In this document: in pieces, positions 47,401-58,099 of the stretch
Layout: each line of letters begins with the position of its first letter
Numbering within the stretch: the first letter of the stretch is position 1
Assembly: GCA_950022655.1 (NCBI GenBank)
Contig: OX465579.1
Coordinates: 51,625,950-51,689,949 of the forward strand
Length of the DNA: 64,000 nucleotides
Source of the DNA: Alentia gelatinosa
Taxonomy: Eukaryota; Annelida; Polychaeta; Phyllodocida; Polynoidae
Direction of reading: 5' to 3'
Position numbers and translations under genes: made by a program
Notes under the pieces: generated by a model
What the model was told of the DNA's origin: nothing
The model's database searches: none
What the model saw: the letters and a program-made list of their open reading frames with translations, nothing else

Positions 47401-48780
47401 GGTAGTCGGGTGGCGACGGGTGGCGGCTTGGTTGCGGTGAAATACGGGTGACAGATTCTGGGTGGCGGAAGACTGGTAGCGGGTGGCTGGTGGTAGGCGC
47501 TGGGCAAAAGGCAATAGGACATGTAGGGCAATTAAGGGCAAGGGAATTTGTGGCCAGTGTTCTGCAACCAACTGTGGAGTGATGGTTCTGAAGTGTTGGA
47601 TGAAGACAGCAAGTAAGGTGCTTGCTGGGTTTCACAAGGGTGGTGGGTAGTATAGGACGATGTTGTATGAAGGATGATCAGCAACAAGCAATGGGGAGCC
47701 AGATGAGTGAAGCCTTTGCATAGGGTGGTGGGCAGTGGGAGTACTTTATGGAGACAGTGCGCCACGGGTAATACACAGTGATCGGTGGCATCCTCGCGTA
47801 GGTGTCCGCTGGTATGCGGCAGGTCACTACAATCAGGAAGGTGGGTGGTAGGGAATAATAAACACACGCTATGATGAATGGGCAGTTCGCTATGGCGAGT
47901 GGGCAGCATTTCTTCTATTAAATCACTACAGTACAAAATTAAGGAGCCTACACCTAGTGGTGCTAATTTATAATGGGACTTGAGTATGCAGTAAATACTA
48001 TGCATTAGGTTCTATAGTTTTCTGGAAGAGAATCACACTAGGTCAGTCACAAAATCCACACTGAAATTATACACAGAACCCCTGCGTTCTGCGGTTATTC
48101 TTCTTTCCGTAGCGTGGAAGCCTCTAGCGGTCAGGTAGTCAGCTGATGTAGGAATATCCGGTAGGCTCACCTCCGCTTTGTCACACTTGTTCGATAGCTC
48201 AGATTAACTCATTGGGTATTAGGAGATAATCGGTTGGCAATGCGCAGCTGGTGGTAGTCTTTTGGCTGTGAACAAGCGAGGCTGTAGGGAAAAGAATATC
48301 AGGCAAGAGGTTATCAGTAAAATACAGTATTTAGTATAAGGACAGTTGTGGAATGGTAGACTGTTGTTTCTGGGCAGTGACCATTGGACAGTAGAGGTTA
48401 ATCAGTAGGCAATGTACAGCTGGCAGTAAGGTGTGAGGTTGGCAACCGGGAAATGAACTGTGGCGCTTAAGGTGGATGATGAGCAGCATGTCCTGGGTGA
48501 CAGGCGACATTCTGAGAAAAGGTGAGAACAATCGATAGTAGCTTCAGGATGGCTGCAGGCTGCGCAGAGTGAGGGCTGTGTGTGGTCATCGGGAGAACGT
48601 CCGTTGAGGAGCTGCTGTGGTACCCTGAGGGCTTTTATTGGACGCTGAGGTACTCGGAAGACCGTCTGGGGGCCTGTGAGTAGCTCTTTAACGTCACCTC
48701 GCGGACCCTACCCAGCCACCGGGCGGCCGGACCACCTGACCGCCACCTGAGGCCTTACAGAGTAGGCACGGACCAGACGA
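44493..48780. other. Non-coding stretch, no supported gene
   Basis: AT-rich to 46.9 kb. At 46.97-47.25 kb there is a GC-rich patch with GAGCTGCTCTGTGAGCTCCT and similar words. From 47.28 to 48.6 kb the plus strand is G-rich (GGTGGC and GGCAGTGG words), giving long stop-free minus-strand frames of low complexity. GC-rich again at 48.6-48.77 kb. Confidence 0.4.
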
Positions 48781-49016
48781 GCCAATCGGTAACAAGCCAG
48801 CAGCCTGGACAGCTAATCACTGACCAGCCAGAGAGTATGAGCCAATCACAGACCATCCTGTGACTGAATGAGCCAATTACAGACTGGATATAGATCACGT
48901 TAGCCAATCGTATTCTCAACATAGGTCACGTGAGGCAATAAGTCAATCAGATACGGACAGGGTCTCCATAAGCCAATCGGTCACCAAACATAAGGACACC
49001 TGAGTCAAGGCAATGA
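48781..49016 (+). repeat. Degenerate 30-31-bp tandem array carrying a CCAAT-type box per unit
   Basis: GCCAAT occurs at 48781, 48841, 48872, 48903 and 48972. Degenerate boxes GCTAAT (48812), GGCAAT (48934), GTCAAT (48942) and GGCAAT (49009) fill most gaps. Successive intervals are mostly 29-31 bp. Flanks share AGCCAATC, then ACAGACC or GGTCACC. Spacing of about three helical turns between CCAAT boxes is characteristic of NF-Y-dependent promoters. A promoter-like cluster follows at 49.6 kb. Whether the array is regulatory or just a minisatellite is open. Confidence 0.65.
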
Positions 49017-49603
49017 TAAATTTAGGCACATTTAAGCAAACACGACAATATTAGGCAACGGTCATTTAGATACAGAAAATAACAACCGACTGATAACAGA
49101 ACAGATGAGGAACTGAAATAGCGAACAAAGAGGCTCCAAACCACATGTTGCACTTAGTATCTACTCTGCAATCACATACTCGAGACTCGGCGAATCAATG
49201 GATCGCAGGGAACACGACCGACTATGGTAACCAGCGCGTAGCCGTTCCAAGCAATAATTGAGCAGAGATCAGAGAAAGCTCAAACCTGAAGCGCACAAAC
49301 AAATTCCCCCATCTCCCAATGAGCCATAATTGGGTCAGCGGATGGTCTGGGGATCCCATTAAATTACCGAAACCCCATCACCAAAAAAGATGTAAATCTT
49401 CCCCAAAAAGTGCATGACGGTTTCCTTGAGTAAAAAGACGCCTTGGCATGGTGCTTGGGGTGTGGATGGCGCTGGCTGGAAGCAGAGTGACCATTAAAGT
49501 CATTACAGCGGTTGGAATTCACCGCGCGGTCAAGGGACACTTGGGAGGATCATGGGGCACTCCTCAGTGGTAAATATTCAGTATGTAGCGCCCGACGTGT
49601 GAC
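49017..49603. other. Non-coding stretch between the CCAAT array and the 49.6-kb cluster
   Basis: No exon or repeat recognised. Confidence 0.4.
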
Positions 49604-49680
49604 AAGATGGCTGACTGCTCCGCGATGGATCTCCCCCTGGCGGGCCGCGCCCGAGGAAAAACCAATTTGGCGCATGCGTG
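49604..49680 (+). promoter_or_regulatory. Promoter-like cluster: YY1, CCAAT, E2F and NRF1-type sites
   Basis: AAGATGGCTGAC lies at 49604-49615, CCAAT at 49662-49666, TTTGGCGC at 49666-49673 and GGCGCATGCGTG at 49669-49680, in CpG-rich sequence. ATG at 49607 opens a 27-codon frame (MADCSAMDLPLAG and on) that stops at 49690. Overlapping E2F and NRF1 sites are typical of housekeeping CpG promoters in animals. No downstream exon found. Confidence 0.4.
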
Positions 49681-50578
49681 CTGGGCATAACACCGCACGG
49701 CTTCGCCCACCTGTGTTTTACCGCGGGCACAGAAAAAAAGACGCTGTTTGCAAATGGCAGGTGAATCCACAGGATCGTTCCCGTAAAAAACAAAAAATTA
49801 CCTTTGTTCGCGATGAAAAGAGGGGGAACTGGGTCTGTTAACTTTTAATTATCACCGGTAAGAGGAAATGAGTAAACGATATGAAGCAGGGGAAATAATT
49901 ACAAATGGCCGTGGGAGTTTGATGAGGAGTGATGCATCATGGGAAGGATCACAGTGTGCATATTGAGGCAGCTGTCAGGTCATATTTTGTAGGGGTCACT
50001 GTATGATTGACATAACAGACGCTATGGGGCCGTGTGGGCACGGCAAAGACAAATGACATTAATGTTATAGAACAGAGTCAACAACTTCTGTGGCCACCAG
50101 TGAGACGTCAGATGACACATGAGACGTGATGTCAATAAAACAATAGGAACGATGCAGGGTAATATGGATATTACCTCCAGCAATCATTCAGATAACAGGG
50201 AGAAGAGGCAATTGGAATGTTGACCTACACGCTCTGACAAGCTGGGTTCCAATCGTATGCTTCCACTCGGTGTGTAAGGTAATGAATACATAGTTCTGGC
50301 TATGGGCTCATTAGACAAAGGGCAGATTTCTATTGTGTTTCTATTTTTAATACCGGGATATTTAGGTGTCTACACATGCATCCGTGGTACATGTCTGTAA
50401 CAAATGCCAAATCCTAGGTTCAACGCAATGGGGGTATGATGTAGAAATTATATAGATCTTAGGATATGTGATTGTAATGAGAAGAGGTCAATCGGGTCAT
50501 GGGGACGACAGAGAGTGATGTACAGAGGTCCAGTGGATGACTGGGATGTGTGGATGTGGTTTCCTGAGGTCAGACTAA
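49681..50578. other. Non-coding stretch
   Basis: No gene recognised. From about 50.48 kb, words like GGTCAATCGGGTCATGGGGACG show the beginning of degenerate versions of the 41-bp array that is clear at 51.1-51.5 kb. Confidence 0.4.
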
Positions 50579-50880
50579 AGAAGGAACCAACAAGTTTTGG
50601 TCAAAGTCGTTGTTCTCCACGAGTTTGATGCGAAGTGATATGAAGGAGGCGACTGCCGAGTGAATATCACACAGCATTCAAACGAGTTGCAGAATGACTT
50701 CTCTGACCAAAACGAGTTGCTTTCTGTATTTATCTCACCCCTGTGCGCACTAAAAGAATGGGCAACAAACAGGATGTAGACCATGGAGAAAGGACTGCAA
50801 TACTTGAAGGGACATGGAGAACGAGATCCCAATGTTAAGCCTATGGACATTTATTCGAGGGGTGAGATAAAGGCTATAGG
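50579..50880. repeat. Foldback repeat family, copy B (reverse of 16318-16620)
   Basis: On the minus strand, blocks appear in the same order as at 16.3 kb: TTTATCTCACCCC, CTTAACATTGGGA, GGGGTGAGATAAAT, CTCGTTTGAAT, ATTCACTCGGC, CATCAAACTCG, TTTGACC. The repeat interrupts the diverged GGGTCATGGGGACG repeat field, so it probably inserted there. Confidence 0.75.
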
Positions 50881-51119
50881 ATGTTTGGGTGTACTTAATG
50901 GTGGTCCGATTGATCATGGGGACGTGTGGGTACGATGTATCTGATGGGTGACAGGGATGAGTTGTTGTGATTTATGTCAGGTACGCTATATGGCTGCTTG
51001 GGAATACTTTATGGAGATCATATGGGTCATATGGGTCATGTATAGACACCCGATGGGTGATAGGGATGGGTAGGTGTGATTACTATAGATCAGGTACGCT
51101 ATTGAGACGTATAGAGGTG

Positions 51120-51460
51120 GAGACATATGGGTACATTCTTTATGGAGGTCTGTAGGGTCATGGGGACGTATGGGTATACTTTATGGGGGTCAGATGGGTC
51201 ATTTGGACGTGTGGCGGTACTTTACATAGGTCAGATTGGCTATGGGGATACGTGGATGTACCTTATGGGGGTCAGATGGGTGATTAGGACGTGTGGCTGT
51301 ATTTTACGATGGTCAGATGGGTCATGGGGACGTGTGGCTGTATTTTACGGAGGTCAGATGGTTCATGGGGACATGTGGGTGTACTTTATAGGGGACAGAT
51401 GGGTCATAGGGCCATGTGGGTGTAATTTATGGAGGTCAGTTAGGTCATGGGGATGGTCGG
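51120..51460. repeat. 41-bp minisatellite, about eight units
   Basis: Units such as CATGGGGACGTGTGGCTGTA, then TTTTACGGAGGTCAGATGG, recur every 41 bp. Because 41 is not a multiple of three, a continuous 114-codon frame passes through all three phases and shows three peptide motifs that cycle every 41 residues. That is an artefact, not a protein. Degenerate units extend upstream to about 50.9 kb. Confidence 0.92.
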
Positions 51461-51626
51461 TAGTGAAGTAGGGAACAGGCAGGTCAGCAGGCTGGCAGGG
51501 TACCCGTCTCCCTCGTGGCCATCAGTGTGCAGCAGGACACGGTACCCGCCGCCATCCATCACGTGACCGTTTAGCTGGCTGAATACCAATCACTGCATTG
51601 CCCGCTCTGTCTTGGCTTTGTTTCAG

Positions 51627-51735
51627 GACGGGCACCACGCCGCATGGCAGGACCTGATTACGGAGCAGATTAAACTGCCGCCCACCCCTACGTGGCACTC
51701 TGTGTCAGTCGACAAACTGCTATCCCAGCCTAGTG
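51627..51735 (+). CDS. Possible isolated exon, unknown product
   Basis: It begins after a good acceptor (CTTGGCTTTGTTTCAG) and reads DGHHAAWQDLITEQIK, then LPPTPTWHSVSVDKLLSQPS, with G/C-biased third positions unlike the surrounding AT-rich DNA. The upstream tract TGCCCGCTCTGTCTTGGC gives a reasonable polypyrimidine run. The end is uncertain: AGTG followed by GTATCC is a weak donor, and the frame stays open to 51998 with a change to AT-rich composition. This is the best exon candidate outside the 711-aa gene. Family not recognised. Confidence 0.33.
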
Positions 51736-54705
51736 GTATCCCGCCTAACGCCACAGCTCCAACCCAACGTGGGGATATTCCTCCAACATCATGGGTTCCA
51801 TTCGATGTTGGATATCTTACTTTGTGGTTTTCAATTAACACAGAATATCCCTCAACACGGCTGTCAGCCAACATTGAGGTATCCACTCTAACGTCACGGC
51901 TCTTTCCTTATGTGGAGATTTGTCCTGTGCAATATCATAGCTCACCCAATTTAAGAATGTGGCATCTACTGTTTATGGTGTTCCCAGTTGCTATATGAAG
52001 TTAATTTTGGAATTAAGCCGTTTATGAATACCGGTAAGATCCATTTGCTTTCGAATGGTCACCACCCGTCGGTTTTCATATAGTATCAATGATGAACAGG
52101 AGAATCTACATGGGAGAACTCGTCTTTCCGGTTATGTTGCTTGTATTAAATACACAGGGGATATTCACATGATATTTTTCGTTCCCTCCTATTGAAACGT
52201 TTTACATTTAATGAATTAAGGACTTAAGATATTCTATCGGACTGACCACTGAAGATTATGGGATCAACTATAGTATCAATTCCGCTTGAGGATAATTCAG
52301 TGACCACTTTTCTTTTCCCCTCCTTTGAGTCCCGAGTTCAACATATCAACCACGGCGAAATAAAACAAAGACATCTTTTTCATGGCACTATCCATGATCA
52401 TTGTCTTTTAATCTAATTACCTCAGCTTGATCACTTCTCATGAAGAAAAGTTCTTCTTTCTAATGGCAGATATCAATGATATCGACGTTTGCTTTTTGTG
52501 TCTGTTAACTCTGTGTAATTAAGACGTGACATTTGTTGGTGTGTTGATAAGCCGTGTCAACATGTTGGGGACTCGTTGCAACTGGACAAGTAGACGCCCA
52601 CACTGTGCTATCCAAAGCCTCATTACACCCACAAACAAATACATGAAAGACAAAGCGGTTATCACGACTGCCTCTTTAAGTAAATAAATTAATCTAGTTT
52701 AACTAGGATGAGAATCACATTGTTAAAGAAAAAAGCGTCGAAACGTCATTTTTCCGTGCTCTTTTGACCAATCGAAAATTTCTTACCTTGCTCCTCGTAA
52801 CCGTATTTGTTCCTTTGTTGGTGTGTTGTTTTCTTACGTGTGCTTCGTTAGTGATCCCTAATTGTTATGAAAATCACACTAACTGTGGAAGAAAAGAAAT
52901 ACCGTCGTTGTATTGAATCAGTACCTGTAGATTCACTTAAAGGCATGCGCAACACCACATATTCTAGACACACATCCCAATGGGATTATATTGAGCATCT
53001 GGAGTGGTCATCGCCCCATCTGGTGTATTCCAGCTCATTATACTACATGCTTCACCTATCTAATAAAGTACAGATTCCTTCCTCCAGTTCACTATCACCC
53101 CCATCTACACACATCAACTCTTGCCACCCCCTATAAAACAGTCATGTCATCTTTTCTTGTTATATGAATTTATATCTCCTTACATTGTTGTTTTGGAATA
53201 AACTAGCATATATGTGATAGTATTTTAGTCGATTACATTAAACTTTATCCATACATAACGCTAGTGTATTTCCCCAAGGCTCTCTCCAGTCTTTTCATTT
53301 ATCTATGGGGAAACATGGATTCAAGGCACTAGGGTTGGACCCCACCCTGCTGAGGATCCTATCAATCATTTTGACCTCACGTTTCAATCTAACCTTTCCG
53401 CGCCCCCAGCTGAAGCTAAACGCACGCTGTATTAATCTCAGGATACAGGATATTTTCATGAACTTCATTTCCAGTTGCGACCAGAAAAGAACAGGCAATT
53501 ATATTGCACAGAGTTTACGATGAACTGTGTCTTATTGTAACTGACCGTGCGTACCACCTGTTGCCAGAATGAACGGCGACTGAGACAATCTGGCGTCAGA
53601 GCAGGCCTACCCTTTTTAGTCACGGTACCCACACACAGGCTGTTTTCGTCAAATAACCTTTTGTCACAACAAAGAACGTCCATTGTTTTACTTGTGTTTA
53701 CAGAAGTGAACATCTGACGGCAGTTACGTTATGCCTCACGTGACACGTCAAACTGGGTCGCGTCTCTACGTCACAAGTACCCACGAGAGCAATGGGGGAT
53801 ACCCACAAGGGACATCGGGAAATGAGAGGGCAAGCTGGACTCGTGACCTTCTTTCCTAACCTTTTTCACGATATTAAGGCGCGTCCGAGTAACCAGATTT
53901 GACCTCTACCGACTTGAAGACCTTTTAAGGTCTTTAGGCCACCACCTTTCAAATTCCTGAAGCACTGATTTGTGACAAACATCAAAACAGATGAAAATGT
54001 CTTCGAAAAGGTGGTTGGTCGAAAGTGTTTTACGCTCTTGTAATACCAAGGTTATGATAACATGTGAACTCAAAAGGTGATGAACATTACTATGTTGTCC
54101 ATGAAAAGGTGTGTCTAGTCATTAGAGAACGTGGAGCATTTTAAAAAAGAACAAGATTTCATCATTTGGGGAAGATACATCTTTACAAATATCATGTTTG
54201 TGATTTGGAAGAAGCAACTGTTTTTAATGAAGTTGCGTTACAAAATCCGAGGGGTGAAGCTTGATCAATCACAGCGAACGCAATGTTCTATAATCTCATG
54301 AAATGGTTCTTCCATTATCTCTCACTTCTAAATTTGAAGAAGGACTTAAGTTGTCCGCTTGAAAAATGATGAAATGAACATGGTGAACATTGTTATCAAT
54401 ACGGCATCCCATACGTTCTGACAAAAGTTGGTGCCACCTATCAACTGAAGAGGACTTATAACACTACACAGCTCCCCACACAGGAAACCTCCTTGTTTTG
54501 GGCGAGATTTATCACAATGTTTGGAGCCAAGTTTTTGGTAGGTGTTTTGTACAGAAGAGGGTTGGGATGGGAATGGGGGGCATGGAGTTTGATAGAATGC
54601 TTTCCTCACACGGCCCGCCCGAGGAAGGTGGTTGTGAAGGTGGCATGCCTCCGAGCACGCTTCTTATTGATGGCGCAGGATGTGCTGTAAACCGGCAGGG
54701 TGGGC
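51736..54705. other. AT-rich non-coding stretch
   Basis: No gene recognised. CCTCACGTGACACGTCA near 53735 combines an E-box with a half CRE. Several AAAAGGTG words occur at 54010-54110. Confidence 0.45.
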
Positions 54706-54721
54706 CCACCAGGGGGCGCTG
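54706..54721 (+). promoter_or_regulatory. CTCF-like core motif, full consensus
   Basis: CCACCAGGGGGCGCTG matches the animal CTCF core at every position, including the flanking CTG. It lies in a GC-rich patch (54600-54850). A possible acceptor, CTGTTTCCTCACAG, ends about 110 bp downstream, but no exon can be supported there. Confidence 0.5.
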
Positions 54722-55789
54722 AAGGACGGGCGGGGCAGACACGAGGTGGCAGGGCGGACGGCAGCCCGGCGGGTCCCCGTAGGCCAGGGCTAAGCAGCCC
54801 GACGGCCTGTACCGCCGCCAATCTGTTTCCTCACAGCTCCTAATGTCCACCATGACCCTCCGACTGCAGAGGGCAACCACTAGGAACTCGACACTTTCTC
54901 TTATGCTCTACATATTTCTGACGGCAGGTTGGGTTTGGGTTGGTCATTGTTGGAGTTTGTAAGGGTCGAGTGTCACAGTGTGCCGAGAACATTCTATTCA
55001 GATGTCAGGTAGCTCCTGGTTCCAGTCAAGAACTGCTATTTTGCGGTATAGGTACTCAGACTTTGTTGCACCCATATTAGACGGGAGACAGTGATACCGA
55101 CAGATAATGCTACCTTATTTCACTGTCTCAATTGCCGGAATGCCACAACGAATAGAGCCGCCTCCAGACTTAAAACAAGCGGATTTACGATATCTAAAAG
55201 GGACTGGCTAACATATCATATATAAAAACCACCCCTTTCCTTTGTCTCACACTGTTACCTCTGCACCGTTCTTCGCAATTTGTTACTGTTCGTATCCGTT
55301 TGGGATGTGTGTCCCCTACGACCCCACTTCTGAATACTAAGAAGTCACAGACTGTAGTATTGTTGCGGGAATGTTGATAGTGTAGGGTACAATGTCTACT
55401 AACTGGCGACCGATCGTTAGAGTGCTGTATAGATGGTCTTTGAGATAGAGCAAATCGTAAATGACAATGAACCACTATGAAGATAACGAAGAGGTCGGAA
55501 AGATACATTATGCTCACATCTACATCCACTGTCGATTTTTATTGCACCCCTGGTATTGAAGTCCATATCAAAGAGAACCGCTTCAACTACCTTCATCTTT
55601 CACCAGATCGGTACCAGGCCTCGGGCTTTCCTTTGTGTATATGATTTGGATTGAAAAGCATATTTGACAAATTGCCTTTTCTCAAATGGCAACATCTAGA
55701 ATAGGATATGAAGGCCACCATCACCGTTTGTAGTTTGCCCCGCTCTCCCCGTTGATGTCCCTCTAAGCCATGCCCTACCAATTGCCTAC
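54722..55789. other. Non-coding stretch, no gene seen
   Basis: GC-rich at first, then average composition. Short overlapping frames only. Confidence 0.45.
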
Positions 55790-56160
55790 CTCCAATGGTA
55801 TGTCCCTCTTCTGCGCAGCTTTATTCATACCTCCTCTTCTCTCCTCACCACCCCAGCCCAACCTACTCCTTTCATCACCCTCTCATCATTACTTTTTTCA
55901 TACCCCTTCCTCCGGCAATACTTCCTCTCCTTTGCTGACTTTTCCCATTCTTTCCCACCACTCCCTCCCACCCATTTCCCCTTTCCTTCTTGTCCACTTC
56001 TCACTCATCACCACCCCTCAATGCCTCATTCGACTCAGCCCATTTCGCTGCTTCCCTTCCTTTCCTCCAATTTCGATGACGTTTCCAAGCCTTACACAAC
56101 TCTTCTAGCTCCTTCCATCCCTGCTTTCCCTTCCCTGCTCTCCTCATCCGGCCCGCGTAG
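55790..56160. repeat. Pyrimidine-rich (plus strand) low-complexity block
   Basis: About 370 bases are overwhelmingly C and T, with CCTTTCCTTC and CTCATCACCACCCC words. The 112-codon plus-strand frame across it is Pro/Ser/Leu-rich and low in complexity. GCCCCAGGTGGCGC just downstream (about 56161) is CTCF-like with one mismatch. Confidence 0.8.
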
Positions 56161-56177
56161 TGCCCCAGGTGGCGCTG

Positions 56178-57606
56178 AGACACGCACGTGACGATGAAGA
56201 GGGATGAGGGGTGTGCGCGACGAGCTGGGGGTGGTGAAGGAGAATGGAGACGGATGCCCCACGTCTCCCTTCCCTCTCCCGTCCACTGAGCTCATAATGA
56301 AACCTGCATGTTAATATGTAAATGAATTAGACCAGGCAGTGGCCACTGATGAATCAGTCCAAGCTTTGTTCCCCGCCAAGTCGGTCGTTAATTACCCCAA
56401 TAACTCCTCTCCCGTGCTTAATAGCCTTGTCAACCTGGCTAAGCATTTTATGTTTATTTATGTTTTGGTTTGTTTTAGACTGGAATAGATGTATCCGGTA
56501 TTGTGGATAGGCACTTAAAGCTTTGGTTGTGGCTGTGAAGCTTGCAGATTTCTAGTTGTTTTCATGAAGGACGTGCCAACTGGGGAACAGAGCTCCGATA
56601 GTACACGTATTCTCAGTACCAAACCGTCAACGTCCATGTAGTGTCGACTTGAGTAATGTGTCTCGCGTATGGTAGATAAAGTCGAGCATAGCATATACAG
56701 AGCGAATTATAGAATCACGCGAAAAATGCAACCAGATGTGTACAATAGTATCAGGACAAACCCCATCTGGACATCTTAGCACCTTGATTTATAACATGGA
56801 TTATCTTAAAGCTACCCCTCCACCCCGCCCACAAATAATTATCAGATTCACCCTTGACAAGAGGTCATCGTACAGACCCATTTGATTTACCATGCAACAC
56901 TTTATGGGAGGGGAAGGGTTTGCCTTGGGAGGGATGATAGAGATCCAATGTGGTGAAAGAGGAAATTCACATCAACATATACATTCATCATTTGTATGTA
57001 TCTATTTGATCGCAATGCTCCACCTACTGTGTGGGTGCTATAGACAAGTGTGCATGTCGTGAAATAGAATGCTGTCTGAACAGTAACGCGTTAAACAGAC
57101 CTCAAAAGGCAGTGGTCTTATGTAAGATAGTAAAATAATTGAAACGGTGTGCACGCCTGAACTTAGTGGTCCGATTTACACTCGGTAATACACCGTAAAC
57201 CATCTCCATTTATTCACTGGCTCAATGATAGAACCACTGACTCCCCAGACTGCTCTTGGATACTTATTGTTTGCTTGCAATACAATATTGACATACCGTG
57301 GCTAATGAGTATGAACTAGGACATGATATATTTTACTTTGTCTGGTCACTCAATGATCTCGGAATGCTAGATCTAGGATTATTATATTGCAGTATATAAT
57401 AGAAAATTAACAGTGAAACAGATTGAGGAGAGGATCTTAATGAGGAACAGGTGGTATTATCAGAACTTCGCCAATCCCTATACTAATGGCCTTTCGACTA
57501 ATTATAAATGTGGGAAAGGTCTTGTAAATAATCAGAAATTCGACGCAAGCGTTGTTCATTGTTTATATAAAATATTTTGTATAATGCCCGTCAGGTGGCC
57601 GAAAAG
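56178..57606. other. Non-coding stretch, no gene seen
   Basis: AT-rich; no exon, RNA gene or element end recognised. Confidence 0.5.
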
Positions 57607-57702
57607 GCCGTATTCTCCGAGGAGAATACGGCTTTCCGGAATCTTCTCAGTAGCGATCTGTAGACTCCATAGGCCTAGTGTGGAGACTCCGTATTAGGTA
57701 GG
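57607..57702. repeat. Perfect 26-bp palindrome and foldback repeat, copy 2
   Basis: GCCGTATTCTCC (57607-57618) and GGAGAATACGGC (57621-57632) form a perfect hairpin. The sequence after it, TTTCCGGAATCTTCTC, then TGGAGACTCCGTATTAGG, matches the inverted outer blocks of 29642-29743. Bases 57661-57690 contain a second dyad (AGACTCCA and TGGAGACT). Confidence 0.6.
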
Positions 57703-58099
57703 TAATTAACCAGCACATTGCATTTAGCATTACGGTGCTGTCACGTGGGGACGGTGACAGACTGATTGTCATTGCTGACTGAGCTGGTAACTGGATCAAC
57801 CCTAACAACACGGCAAATACAGACAGACTAAGAAACCTAATCTGCAAGTTGGTATATGGATGTGAGGAGGGGTGGCTGAACTGAACAATAGATACATAGA
57901 TTTAGGCTAGGATGGCTGATCATCACGGGAATACAGGTATAAGGGGCATAGTGACCTAGCTAAATGGGGCTACTGGACCGTTAGCAGGGTGGCCAAGTTC
58001 CACGAGAGTATCGGGACACGGGACAGGTTGGCTGAGCTGCTATCTAGTGGATGGATATGGGACGAGAAAGAAGATTCTGGAAGGAACTGGCATGTGCTG

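Noticed and set aside
47532..48005. 157-codon minus-strand frame rich in His, Leu, Ser and Pro
   Set aside because: It is opposite a G-rich GGTGGC/GGCAGTGG region, overlaps other open frames (47205-47635), and has no recognisable motif or splice context.
48781..49016. CRISPR-like array
   Set aside because: The regular 30-31-bp spacing is that of a degenerate tandem repeat without unique spacers, and the genome is eukaryotic.
51127..51471. 114-codon frame with repeating GRVAVLY/GDTWMYL/RTCGCIL-type motifs
   Set aside because: The motifs are the three phases of a 41-bp DNA repeat, so the apparent protein repeat is a by-product.
55770..56108. 112-codon plus-strand Pro/Ser/Leu frame
   Set aside because: It follows a pyrimidine-rich low-complexity block and lacks any domain.
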